26,701 nucleotides of DNA, taken from the NCBI GenBank assembly GCA_964649825.1, contig CAZYQW010000010.1, forward strand, positions 1 to 26,701, in the 5' to 3' direction. Made by a program: the position numbers and the translations under genes. The stretch is from CAZYQW01 sp964649825. GTDB lineage: Bacteria > Planctomycetota > B15-G4 > JADJEK01. Below the pieces are notes generated by a model. The model ran no database searches. It was not told the DNA's origin and was given only the letters and a program-made list of their open reading frames with translations. How positions within the stretch are numbered: position 1 is the first letter of the stretch; the number at the start of each line of letters is the position of its first letter. This document shows, piece after piece, positions 1 through 7,710 of this stretch.

Positions 1-454
1 CGAAGCGAGGCGAGGTCATCGCGACCGAGATCGAGGCGCAGGACCGCAGGCGTACTGCCTGTACGTCGAGGATCCTGCAACGAAGAGATCGGTCGCGAGG
101 GCCCGCCGCAGCCGGAATGACTTTCACCACGGGCGGCTAGAATCTAGAGCGCGGGTCGAGAGAACGAGGGTCGTTCCCGCGCGCCTAGATCCGCCACCGG
201 TTCCGCGCACCCGCGACCGCCGGCTCCGTGGACGCCCGTGTCTTGTCGGGAGGCGCTATTCCAAGAAACGCGCGCCGAGACGATCGAGAACGTCCCGGGC
301 CGGCTTCGCCAGCGTGGAAGAAAGGCAGAGCGTGCGCCGATCCCCTACCCGCGGACGCCGGCCGGGGAGCGCAAGAGGAACGCCAGGCGGACGACGACGA
401 ACGGCATCATCGGAAGACGCTGGAGACGGCGACGGAGTCGACGGAACGTCGTCG
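1..454. other. Left edge, no supported gene
   Basis: I find no convincing gene here. The third forward frame is open from the window edge to a TAG at 138-140 and could be the last ~45 codons of a gene starting outside the window, but its short peptide resembles no family I know. The longer open frames through 228-1927 are GC-driven and arginine-rich, and they run antisense or out of frame to the nuclease and sigma-factor genes. Confidence 0.4.
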
Positions 455-479
455 CCAAAGGAGAGAGCGGCGTTCGCTC
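455..479 (-). terminator. Possible intrinsic terminator of the nuclease gene
   Basis: Read on the minus strand, a 5-bp stem GAGCG/CGCTC with a 5-nt loop (465-479) is followed by the pyrimidine-rich run TCTCCTTT. It starts about 40 nt after the stop codon of the minus-strand nuclease gene. The stem is short and the U tract is interrupted, so this is a weak call. Confidence 0.3.
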
Positions 480-519
480 GTGCGGCGCGGCCCGCCCGAG
501 CTCGCCGTCGCGCGCTGGA

Positions 520-1230
520 CTACGGCCCGACCTTCACCTTCCCCGACTTCAACGCGCCGCGCCGGGCCTTCAGGTAGCGATCCATCGATGCGTGGCGCTT
601 CTGCGGCGACCATCCGCGCTTGTTCGCGATCCGCTCCATTCCGTCGAGCTGCTTCTTCGTGGTGGCGTTGTACTGCTTGTGGGTCCGGTTCCAGCCGTTG
701 TGGTTGGACCGCGCCTTCCCCGCCGGGAACTTCGACTTCGCCAGCGAACGGCCTTTCGGCTTGAAGTCCATCGGTTTGGTCTTGGGGCTCTTCGGCAGCA
801 GGACCATGTTCTTGCGCGAGCCCATGGAGAGACCCGACCTCTTCACGAACGGATGGCTCGCATGCTGCTTCGGCACGATGTGGTGGTCCTGGATCCCACG
901 GCCCCCCCGACCACCGATGCCGCGCTTCGCGGAGATGCGGCGGCCAAGCCCCTGCAGACGCGCCCGGCTCGACGGCGTGTAGCGCGGGGCCAGGGTCGGT
1001 TTGGCGGCGGCGGGCTTCGGCGCGATCGCGCGGGGGGCCTTCGCCGCCGTCCGAGCCATCGGGGCCATCGGGGCCGTCCGAGCCATCGGCGGGGCCATTG
1101 CGCGGGGCGGTCGCCCGAAGCGGCCGAAGACTCCGAAGCGGCCGAACCCGTGCGCGCTCGTCCACTCCGAGCCCATGAGTACGGCCAGCGAGCAAAGGAA
1201 GGACGCGGAGAGACGGTGGTTCAGCTTCAT
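520..1230 (-). CDS. Secreted A-HH family (HNH/EndoVII fold) nuclease
   Basis: The 236-residue product begins with a signal-peptide-like segment (residues 1-26, hydrophobic core FLCSLAVLM, end near TSA/HG). A low-complexity Pro/Ala/Arg linker follows (about 38-85), then a nuclease domain in the last 125 residues. The domain shows DHHIVP (115-120), an Asn in RKNMVLLP (139-146), and two spaced histidines in HNGWNRTHKQYN (177-188). This is the pattern of the A-HH nuclease branch of the HNH/ENDO VII superfamily, a family common as toxin tips and secreted nucleases. I chose the ATG at 1230 because it sits directly before the signal peptide; an in-frame ATG at 1245 is the alternative. No immunity gene is visible next to it; the neighbour is a divergently transcribed sigma factor. 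An export role is inferred from the signal peptide, and no toxin delivery domain is visible. Confidence 0.72.
   Translation of the reverse strand: MKLNHRLSASFLCSLAVLMGSEWTSAHGFGRFGVFGRFGRPPRAMAPPMARTAPMAPMARTAAKAPRAIAPKPAAAKPTLAPRYTPSSRARLQGLGRRISAKRGIGGRGGRGIQDHHIVPKQHASHPFVKRSGLSMGSRKNMVLLPKSPKTKPMDFKPKGRSLAKSKFPAGKARSNHNGWNRTHKQYNATTKKQLDGMERIANKRGWSPQKRHASMDRYLKARRGALKSGKVKVGP
1047..1100 (+). repeat. 27-nt imperfect tandem repeat in the nuclease linker
   Basis: The 16-mer ccgtccgagccatcgg occurs at 1047-1062 and again at 1074-1089, exactly 27 nt (9 codons) apart, and the ggggccat unit also recurs. Read on the minus strand it encodes repeated Met-Ala-Arg-Thr and Ala-Pro-Met-Ala-Pro units of the nuclease linker. 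In-frame slippage could change linker length without breaking the gene. Confidence 0.6.
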
Positions 1231-1407
1231 GTTTCGTTCGGTCATCCGGATGTAGAGGCGATGCAAAAGGGCGACGGAAGGTGCGTGGCCTTCGTTGGTT
1301 CGTGGGGAGAACGGTCGGAGCCATGGGCTCTGACGGACCATCGCTCGGCCCGTCTCGGACGACTTCCTGAATCCGAGGCCGAGGCGTCCGCCGGCGGCTG
1401 CGCTCCG

Positions 1408-1436
1408 TTGTTCGCCGGCGCGGCCTCGCATATGAT
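1408..1436 (+). promoter_or_regulatory. Promoter of the sigma/NYN/Lon operon
   Basis: TTGTTC at 1408-1413 and TATGAT at 1431-1436 are separated by exactly 17 nt. The -10 hexamer matches TATAAT at 5 of 6 positions. Only 8 nt lie between it and the ATG at 1445, so a start site 6-8 nt downstream gives a leaderless or nearly leaderless mRNA. This agrees with the lack of a Shine-Dalgarno sequence before that ATG. The same -35 hexamer with 17-nt spacing is found upstream of the dynamin-like gene. Confidence 0.55.
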
Positions 1437-1444
1437 TCCGGGCG

Positions 1445-2143
1445 ATGGGAACCCTCGTGGAGAGACTCCGTGCGTTCTGGGAGGATCCGACCTCCAAAGA
1501 ACGACGGGAGGGGCTGGCGGCGATCGTCCTGGACGTCGCGCGTACAAGTCGCGTTCTCTTCGGCCTGGACGCCGATCGCTTCGAGAACGTCGTTCAGAAC
1601 GCCTCCATCACGTGCCTGCGCGCGTTCGAATCCAGGCGCTTCGAGCTCGACGTGCACCGCGACGACCCGGCCACCGAGCGCAAGGCGCGCTCGTACGTCC
1701 TCGTGGCCGTGAGACGGAAGGCGCAGGACGAGCGGCGCTCGAATCGGCGCTCGACGAAGACGCTGTCCGATGATCAGGTCGCCGCGGGCGATCCCCCTCC
1801 GGTCGAGCAGGCGATCCAGAACGAAGAGGCGCCGGGGAAGGAGCGCCGGCTCCGCCTCCTCCAACGGGCCGTCCGCGACGCGCCGCCGAAATTCCGCGAG
1901 GTCCTGGAGCGCGCCTACTTCAGCCACCGGCCGAACCCGATCCGCGAGCTCGTCGAGGAGCGCTACGAGAAGAAGCTCGAGGAGCTGCGCCAGCCCTCCG
2001 GTGACTCGTTCGTCTGGACCGAGGACGACGCAAAGCGGCTGCGCAAGCGGATCCGAGACACGATCGACCAGAACCTCTCGCGCGGCAGGAAGTGGCTGCG
2101 CCGACGGGTGCGAGAGCTCGAACAGGAGGAAGAGCCGTCATGA
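1445..2143 (+). CDS. Divergent sigma-70 family (ECF-like) RNA polymerase sigma factor
   Basis: The 232-residue protein has a sigma region 2-like segment at about 43-105. It contains the RFENVVQNASITCLRAF helix, matching the region 2.2 core-binding pattern D-x-VQ-x-xF-xR, and then YVLVAVRRKAQDERRSNRR, matching the region 2.4 pattern of ECF factors. Residues 135-222 resemble region 4: LLQRAVRDAPPKFREVLERAYF equates to the usual 'L..LP...R.v..L' start, and the end is a basic RGRKWLRRRVRELE helix. Between these lies an unusual insertion of about 30 residues (172-203) where the helix-turn-helix normally is, so DNA contacts may differ. No anti-sigma gene is present. The stop overlaps the next ATG (ATGA), so it is translationally coupled to the NYN protein. 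The sigma family call is by pattern; it could be a sigma-derived regulator that no longer binds promoters. Confidence 0.65.
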   Translation: MGTLVERLRAFWEDPTSKERREGLAAIVLDVARTSRVLFGLDADRFENVVQNASITCLRAFESRRFELDVHRDDPATERKARSYVLVAVRRKAQDERRSNRRSTKTLSDDQVAAGDPPPVEQAIQNEEAPGKERRLRLLQRAVRDAPPKFREVLERAYFSHRPNPIRELVEERYEKKLEELRQPSGDSFVWTEDDAKRLRKRIRDTIDQNLSRGRKWLRRRVRELEQEEEPS

Positions 2144-3954
2144 GCCGGACGATCATCCTCGTCGATCTCGACAACTTGCTGCGGCACGATCCCAACCGCC
2201 GGCCAGGGGGCGCGAACCGCCACGACGCGAGCCCGCGGATGACGCTCTGGGTGGCGGCGCGCGCCGGTTGGACGGAACACGACCCCGGCAAGCCTCGGGC
2301 GCGCGCGCGCCGCGCGACGAGCACGAGCACGAACGACCGGCGGCTCCACGTCGTCACGATCGCGATGAACGTCGAGACCGCGCGCGTCGGACGAAGGGGG
2401 AAGAAGCGCGGCGGCCACGGCGTGCGGCTCACGACGGACTACCTCGAGGAGCTCGCCGGCACGCTGATCGATGTCTTCTCCCCGGCGCCCGCCTCCGAGT
2501 ATGGGCTCGAGCTCGCGCTGACCCCGCCCGTCGCTCAAGCCGCCGACGCGGCGCTCATCCGTCTGCTCGATCTCCCGCCGTGTTCGGAGCACGCGGGCTC
2601 GTTCGACCAGGTGATCCTGATCTCCGCGGACCAGGGTCTCCAACGAGAGATCCACACCCGCCTCACCGCGACGATCGAACGGACGGGTTTCGATCAGGCC
2701 CCGCGATTCGAGGAGAGCGCGCGCGTCATCCTCGACGGCGAAACGGTCGGGAGGTGGATGAGCACCGGGATTCCGCTGGTTCGACCCTTCGAGTACGTGC
2801 CGGACGGCGGGGTTTCGAGCGAGTACCAGACACCCGGCCCGGTCGTCTTCGTGGAGGGCCCGACCGACGCGGCGCGCGCCGCGGGCGATCCCGTGGACGT
2901 CGACGGGCACACGGATCTCGCGACGATCGCGCATCTCGCCGAAGACGCCCCCGCGATCCTCACCCAGATCGGCCCGACGCCGCACTCGACGCGCGGCGTG
3001 GCGCGACTGACGCGGCTGATCCTGGATCCGACGGGCGACGCGGTCCTGATCGGGGAATGCCGAGCGTTAGACGGCCTCGAGCTGTTGCGACCGAAGCATG
3101 CTTCGTCGAAGCCCCTCATCCACGGTCCGCAGTGGACGGCCGAGCGATCCGGCGTCGGCGACGGCTGCGTCCGCGTCTCAAGCCGGTTCCCCGGCGCGCC
3201 GCGAAAGACGGCGACGTTCTCGTTCGGCACGCGCCTCCCGACCGACGTGATCGACCTCGCGTTGGCGACGCGGCGCCGGCTGGAGCTGAGCGACTGCTGT
3301 TTCCGCCGGGCGTGGTCCGACGACGCGACGGACGGCGCTCCACGATGGTCGACCGGGGACGTGCGGCTTCGCGTCGCCGACGACGCGGTGCTCACGAGCG
3401 TCCTCGAGATCGAGCCGATCGTGGCCGGCAAGGCGATGCACCTGGTGCGCTTCGAGCCGACCGGAGACGGCGGCTTCGTGGCGCGCATCGTGTTCGACGG
3501 CAGCGAGCGCCCGCGCGCCTGGTGGTCGGTGTTCGTTCAGAAGAACGGTCGCGAGACTCGCGCCTGGCCGGACCGGACCACCGCGGTCCCGGTCCACCTC
3601 ACGGGTGCCTTCGAGGTCGAGTCACGATTGGTCGTGTTCCGCGAGGCGACGAAGGAATCGGCCAGGATCCTGGTCGGAAGCCTCAGCGCGGCGGCGAGCT
3701 CGCCCGGCGAGGAGGTCGCGGGCGTCCGGGTGGCCGAGGATCTGCCGCGTGGATCGATCGGACCGGGTACGGTCCGGGGCAAGAGCGTCGCGATCCTGAA
3801 CACGAACGATCGAGACCTCAGGATCGACGAGGAATGGACCTGCCGTCCGGTCCAGTTTCCTGGATTCGAGGACCGGCTCGTGCGACGGAAAGCGATCGCG
3901 AATCATCCGGCGATTCCCCGGCTGCCGTTGATCGTCCCTATGAAGAGAGAATGA
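2140..3954 (+). CDS. NYN-domain (PIN-like RNase) protein with large C-terminal region
   Basis: The product has 604 residues. The first ~180 look like an NYN domain, a PIN-like metal-dependent RNase fold. It has the beta-strand and acidic motif IILVDLDNLL (5-14, Asp9 and Asp11), then QAADAALIRLLD (133-144, Asp136), then FDQVILISADQGL (155-167, Asp156 and Asp164). In NYN and PIN domains these are the expected three acidic positions coordinating metal. About 55 Arg/Thr/Ser-rich residues are inserted between the first two. The remaining ~400 residues are unrecognised; a short stretch PVVFVEGPTDAARAA resembles the first strand and Glu of a TOPRIM or OLD-type fold, but the later acidic motifs were not found. 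The start ATG overlaps the sigma-factor stop, which decides it over an in-frame upstream alternative at 2092. RNA cleavage is a family-based inference. Confidence 0.65.
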   Translation: MSRTIILVDLDNLLRHDPNRRPGGANRHDASPRMTLWVAARAGWTEHDPGKPRARARRATSTSTNDRRLHVVTIAMNVETARVGRRGKKRGGHGVRLTTDYLEELAGTLIDVFSPAPASEYGLELALTPPVAQAADAALIRLLDLPPCSEHAGSFDQVILISADQGLQREIHTRLTATIERTGFDQAPRFEESARVILDGETVGRWMSTGIPLVRPFEYVPDGGVSSEYQTPGPVVFVEGPTDAARAAGDPVDVDGHTDLATIAHLAEDAPAILTQIGPTPHSTRGVARLTRLILDPTGDAVLIGECRALDGLELLRPKHASSKPLIHGPQWTAERSGVGDGCVRVSSRFPGAPRKTATFSFGTRLPTDVIDLALATRRRLELSDCCFRRAWSDDATDGAPRWSTGDVRLRVADDAVLTSVLEIEPIVAGKAMHLVRFEPTGDGGFVARIVFDGSERPRAWWSVFVQKNGRETRAWPDRTTAVPVHLTGAFEVESRLVVFREATKESARILVGSLSAAASSPGEEVAGVRVAEDLPRGSIGPGTVRGKSVAILNTNDRDLRIDEEWTCRPVQFPGFEDRLVRRKAIANHPAIPRLPLIVPMKRE

Positions 3955-3971
3955 TCGAGACGTGAGTGTCA

Positions 3972-4004
3972 GATGTCCCTCCGGGCGTCGTTCCGAAGGG
4001 CATC
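3972..4004 (+). promoter_or_regulatory. Hairpin between the NYN and Lon-like genes
   Basis: gatgtccct (3972-3980) pairs with agggcatc (3997-4004) as an 8-bp stem with one bulged T and a 16-nt loop. It fills most of the 69-nt spacer between the two genes and ends 19 nt before the ATG of the Lon-like gene. No U tract follows, so it is more likely an RNA stability or translation element than a terminator. Confidence 0.3.
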
Positions 4005-4023
4005 ATGAGAGAACAACGAACCC

Positions 4024-7000
4024 ATGCGACCCGATGCCGCTACGTTGCTGAATGCACCGGATCTCTCGATCCGCGACGGTCGCGACCTGTGGAACCTCTT
4101 GGCCGCGGTCGCGCTCGCGCCAGCGGCGACGTCCCGGGCGGCGGAAGCCCTCCGCGACCAGGTGCCGGACGAGGAGACCTGGGAGACGACGCTCGAGAAC
4201 TTCGCCGCGATCGTCTCGGCCGAGCTGACCCCGAAACCGTACGACAGCACGACGTTCGCGAATCGCGCGTGGCTCGAAACGATCGAGCGCGGCGCGCTCG
4301 CCGAGCGGTCGCTCGACTCGTTGGCGAACGAGGGCGGACTGCCGCCGCCGGCGGCGAGCCGGCTCCGCGACACGCTCCGGTCGCGTCTCTCCGCGGCCGA
4401 GAAGACGCTCGCGGTGTCGCCCGGGCTTTGGCTCCACCGCGACCTCGCGAACGGACTGGACGCAGCCCTGCAGTCGCGACTTCTGCCGTGGTCGATCTTG
4501 GTTCTTCCCGAGGATCGGCTCGCGGAACTCGACCCGGACGAGGCGCTCGACGCGTGGATGCTCGGATCGATCGCCGAGGAAGCGGGGACCGCGCTGAACG
4601 ATGCGGTGCGGAGGCGGACCGTGTGGCGCGATCGGTACCGGCTCCTCCTCCAGGAACTCGTGCGCGTCGTGAGCGTCACGCGGACCGACTCGCTCTGGAG
4701 CCTGGCGTACCGCGATCGGAAGGGCTGCGAATCGCTCGCGGCCCCGCGTTTCGAGACCCCGCTCCCTCACCTCGGAGAGACGACGGCGCTGCGGGTCTTC
4801 CTCGTCCAGGGCGGAACCGAGTGGTGTTTCGGGGACCAGATCCAGCGTGAGCCCGAGGGAACGCACGCGTTCACGCTCGCGGGCGACGACGTCACGGGTC
4901 CGCTCTCGGTAGGGGTCGAGGAAGAGACCGCCACGCCGTGGATCGACGCCTTGGACGCGAGCGAGTCGGCGCGAGCCCTCGCGCGCGGCGACGTTCCGAG
5001 CGAGGCTGCCGTCGAGATCGCGATCGCCCTTGCGAGAGACTTCGAGTTCGGCTTCTTCGCGCGGATCGTGCACCACGCCGCGGCGGCGTTCGATCGCGGT
5101 GAATCGACCCTCGATGCTTCGGCGGGGCGCCTGCCGGCCCCCGAGCGCTGCGCCGAGCTCGCGTTCGTCACTCGTCTCCGACTCGAAGAGGCGGCGCAGC
5201 GTCTCGACGACGACCGGGTCGACTTCGCCCTTGCTTCGGCCGACCAGTCCCTCGAAGGGTGCGGCGGCGCGGCGCTCTGGCTCGACGCCCGCACCGTTCG
5301 CGAGCTCGCCGGCGACCTGATCCTCGACCCGGACTTCTGGTGGGGCGCGCACGAAGACGTCGACGATGCGGCGATCCACGGCGACCTGCTCTCCGCCCTC
5401 GGAACGGAACCAACGTTCCTCGAGTTCGACGGGTCCTCGCTCGCGCGACGCGCTGGCCGAGCGGAGAAGCTCGTGCGGCTCGCGGCCGCGTCGAAGGCTC
5501 CCGACGGGATCCTCCCGGAGCTCGAATCGATCCCGGCGCCCTGGCTCACCCCGTCGTTCGACGAGCTCGACCCGGTCGTGCGCGCCGCGCGGCTTCGTCC
5601 GGGCGTCGTGCCCGTTCTCCTCTACGACCGTGACGCGGGCATGGGCCGCGTTGGAGAACTCCGTATCGCGTACGCCGACGGCGCGCCGTTCGACGCCGAC
5701 GATCCGTTCGGCTCCCAGGCGGCCGAGGCCGTGCGTGTCGCATACGACGCCGCCGCCTCGGTCATCGCCGCCGGCGGCCTGCCCGGCGCCTTGTTCAAGG
5801 AGCATCACGTCCGCGTCCTCATCGAGGGGGACGAGACGTTCCGCATCGACGGCGCGTCGCTCGGACTCTCCGCGACGCTGGCGTTCGTCTCGCTCTGGAC
5901 CGATCGGGCGATCGCCCCCGACGTCGTCTGCACGGGACGAGTCATCCCGCATGCCCCCATCGAGCCGGTCGTCGAGGTTCCGGCGAAGCTCGCGGCCGTC
6001 GCCGCCTACTGCGGCGAGCGAACGACGCCGATCCGCTTCATCGCCTCTCGTCATCACGAACGCCACCTGACGCACGTGCCCGCCAAGTTTCTGCGCTTCG
6101 TACCCGTCGAGAGCATCGGTGCCGCCGTGCACGAAGCCGGCCTCGACGTGACGAGCGCGGTGAGGCCATGGCGAACGCCCGATGACTCCACTTTGAAGCG
6201 TTGCTTGGGCGAGCTCCGGGACGACGTCGAGCATCAGAGGCTCGACGATCACCGAGTGCCGGGGCCGGATGGACGACCCGTACTCGACCCGTGGGCCATG
6301 CTCGGTGACAAGATCCGCCACCTCGTCGATCGCCTCTGGCGCGACAAGCCTCTGAACGATGACGCGGTCGACGCGCTCTGCCATGCCGCGATCGCGTACG
6401 AGCACGCGGGCGACGACGCGTTGCTGCAGCTCACGGTGCTCCGCGTCGAGACGACGCGGATCCTCGATCCGGTGGTCCGGCTCCTGGTCGCGATCGTCCG
6501 CGTGAACGTCGAGATCGACCATCTCGAGCGCACCGACGAAGAGTACGACGCCAAGATCCGAGAAGCGCTGAAGCGGATCGACGCTTTCGACCGCGAGACG
6601 GAGCTGCGTGACGACGAGCGCGAGCGCATCCGTGAGCGCATCGAGGGCAGACTGCGGGGAACGCAGGGTCGCGCGCTTCTGCATCTCCGCCACCCCACCG
6701 ACGAGGAGCTCGAGCGGGGCATCGAACGGCATCGGCAGAGCGTCGAGCTGCACGGCGCATCCGATTCGCGGCACGAACGCGGCCGATCGCGAGTCTATCT
6801 CGCGATGGCCCTGCGCCGCGCCGGCCGGGCGAGCGAAGCGGCCACAGAGCTCGCCCTGTCGTTCCAGGACCATCACCGCGACACGATCCAACGGTCGCGC
6901 GACTACTTCGAGCACGGCATGCTGTACTGGAACTACGAGCGCGCGCGGCTCGCCGTCGAGCAACGCGACGCGACGCTCGCGCGCGAGCACGCCGAGCGAG

Positions 7001-7233
7001 CCCTCCGTGCCACCGTCCCTGGCACTTGGTGGCCGCGCGCCGGCATCCTCCGGACCCTCGCCTGGGCGCACGCTCTCGCGGGCCGGGACGATCGCCGGCG
7101 CGCCGTGGTGGCCGAGCTCCGCGCGTTGCTCGAGGATCCATCGGTCCCGCTCCCAGCCAGCAAACGTTCGTTCGTCGGACGGCTCCTCGCCGAGGCTCAG
7201 GCTGGTCCAAGTCGTGAAGGCGAGGTGTATTAG
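4024..7233 (+). CDS. Stand-alone Lon-type (S16) protease domain protein with TPR-like C-terminus
   Basis: The product has 1069 residues and no predicted membrane segment. Residues ~545-710 match the Lon proteolytic domain. RIDGASLGLSATLAFVSLWT contains the catalytic-serine motif (Ser612; Lon has DGPSAG), CTGRV follows (Lon: TGE), and VEVPAKLAAVAAY contains the catalytic lysine (Lys655; Lon: GGLKEKLLAA). The 43-residue Ser-Lys distance equals that of E. coli Lon (Ser679/Lys722). No Walker A/B AAA+ module precedes it, so this is not a housekeeping Lon. Residues 1-540 match nothing I know; the first ~70 form a small alpha-helical unit that could be an adaptor. Residues ~740-1060 are helical with TPR-like repeats (clear pairs around 930-1050). 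It is the third gene of the sigma/NYN operon. A likely role is regulated cleavage of a partner, possibly one of the two upstream proteins; this is inference. Confidence 0.7.
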   Translation: MRPDAATLLNAPDLSIRDGRDLWNLLAAVALAPAATSRAAEALRDQVPDEETWETTLENFAAIVSAELTPKPYDSTTFANRAWLETIERGALAERSLDSLANEGGLPPPAASRLRDTLRSRLSAAEKTLAVSPGLWLHRDLANGLDAALQSRLLPWSILVLPEDRLAELDPDEALDAWMLGSIAEEAGTALNDAVRRRTVWRDRYRLLLQELVRVVSVTRTDSLWSLAYRDRKGCESLAAPRFETPLPHLGETTALRVFLVQGGTEWCFGDQIQREPEGTHAFTLAGDDVTGPLSVGVEEETATPWIDALDASESARALARGDVPSEAAVEIAIALARDFEFGFFARIVHHAAAAFDRGESTLDASAGRLPAPERCAELAFVTRLRLEEAAQRLDDDRVDFALASADQSLEGCGGAALWLDARTVRELAGDLILDPDFWWGAHEDVDDAAIHGDLLSALGTEPTFLEFDGSSLARRAGRAEKLVRLAAASKAPDGILPELESIPAPWLTPSFDELDPVVRAARLRPGVVPVLLYDRDAGMGRVGELRIAYADGAPFDADDPFGSQAAEAVRVAYDAAASVIAAGGLPGALFKEHHVRVLIEGDETFRIDGASLGLSATLAFVSLWTDRAIAPDVVCTGRVIPHAPIEPVVEVPAKLAAVAAYCGERTTPIRFIASRHHERHLTHVPAKFLRFVPVESIGAAVHEAGLDVTSAVRPWRTPDDSTLKRCLGELRDDVEHQRLDDHRVPGPDGRPVLDPWAMLGDKIRHLVDRLWRDKPLNDDAVDALCHAAIAYEHAGDDALLQLTVLRVETTRILDPVVRLLVAIVRVNVEIDHLERTDEEYDAKIREALKRIDAFDRETELRDDERERIRERIEGRLRGTQGRALLHLRHPTDEELERGIERHRQSVELHGASDSRHERGRSRVYLAMALRRAGRASEAATELALSFQDHHRDTIQRSRDYFEHGMLYWNYERARLAVEQRDATLAREHAERALRATVPGTWWPRAGILRTLAWAHALAGRDDRRRAVVAELRALLEDPSVPLPASKRSFVGRLLAEAQAGPSREGEVY

Positions 7234-7376
7234 GATGCTTGCCGCACGACGCGAATCGCGCTGGCCAGCCCCCGGCCCGCCGTCCATCGGCCGGTACGAC
7301 GCCGCGCACGAACGGGCCTGACGCCGGTTTCCGCGCGACTCAGCCGACGGATTTCTCGAGCTCGCGTCAGCGATCC

Positions 7377-7553
7377 GTCTCCGCCTACGGGCTCGCGCGC
7401 GGCGGCTACCGCGTCGCCAAGTACGTGCCGTACGGGCCCGTCCGGATGGTCGTCCCGTACCTGCTCCGCCGTGCGCAGGAGAACCGCGCGGTGGCCCAGC
7501 AGGCGCCGCGGGACCTGCGCGTCGTCGAAGCCGAGATGCGACGGCGCGGGCGG
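7377..7553 (+). pseudogene. Proline dehydrogenase remnant (C-terminal fragment)
   Basis: About 59 codons in one frame give YGLARGGYRVAKYVPYGPV followed by VVPYLLRRAQENRAVAQQ and a charged tail ending EAEMRRR. This lines up with the extreme C-terminus of PRODH-type proline dehydrogenases, whose consensus is GYxVxKYVPYGPVxEVxPYLxRRAxEN. That segment forms the last strand and helix of the barrel near the substrate. The rest of the enzyme (about 250 or more residues) is absent upstream: the frame before residue Val at 7377 is unrelated. There is no start codon or Shine-Dalgarno suited to a protein of this size. I read it as the relic of a deleted gene. Confidence 0.7.
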
Positions 7554-7570
7554 CTCTGGTCCGACCGGCC

Positions 7571-7672
7571 GTCGAGATCGTGCGGGGCATCGAGGTCGGC
7601 CACGTCTTCCCGCTCGGCGCGACGTGCTCCGCGGCGGTGGGCGCGGCGTTCGCGCCGGAGAGCGGGCCGAAC
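7571..7672 (+). pseudogene. Prolyl-tRNA synthetase remnant (internal fragment)
   Basis: In a different frame from the proline dehydrogenase relic, about 34 codons read VEIVRGIEVGHVFPLGATCS and then AAVGAAFAPESG. This matches the highly conserved bacterial ProRS segment RGIEVGHIFxLGTKYSxALGATFxDExG, which follows the editing insertion and forms part of the class II catalytic core. The strongly conserved Lys-Tyr is replaced by Thr-Cys, and the homology stops on both sides, so the gene is dead here. A functional proS must lie elsewhere in the genome. Confidence 0.62.
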
Positions 7673-7710
7673 CGAGCCCGAAGCGATCGCTCGGACGCTC
7701 CGCGAAGTGA

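Noticed and set aside
1445..7233. A type III CRISPR Calp system
   Set aside because: The Lon/sigma pairing is similar, but there is no SAVED domain, no CRISPR array and no cas gene in the window.
7236..7321. Short frame just after the Lon-like gene as a small gene
   Set aside because: No ribosome-binding site, no recognisable sequence, and it lies in the region of gene relics.
4003..7590. Very long minus-strand open frame (1195 codons) opposite the Lon-like gene
   Set aside because: It is antisense to a gene with a clear protease dyad, is rich in Arg and Glu in the pattern made by GC-rich codons read backwards, and shows no domain.
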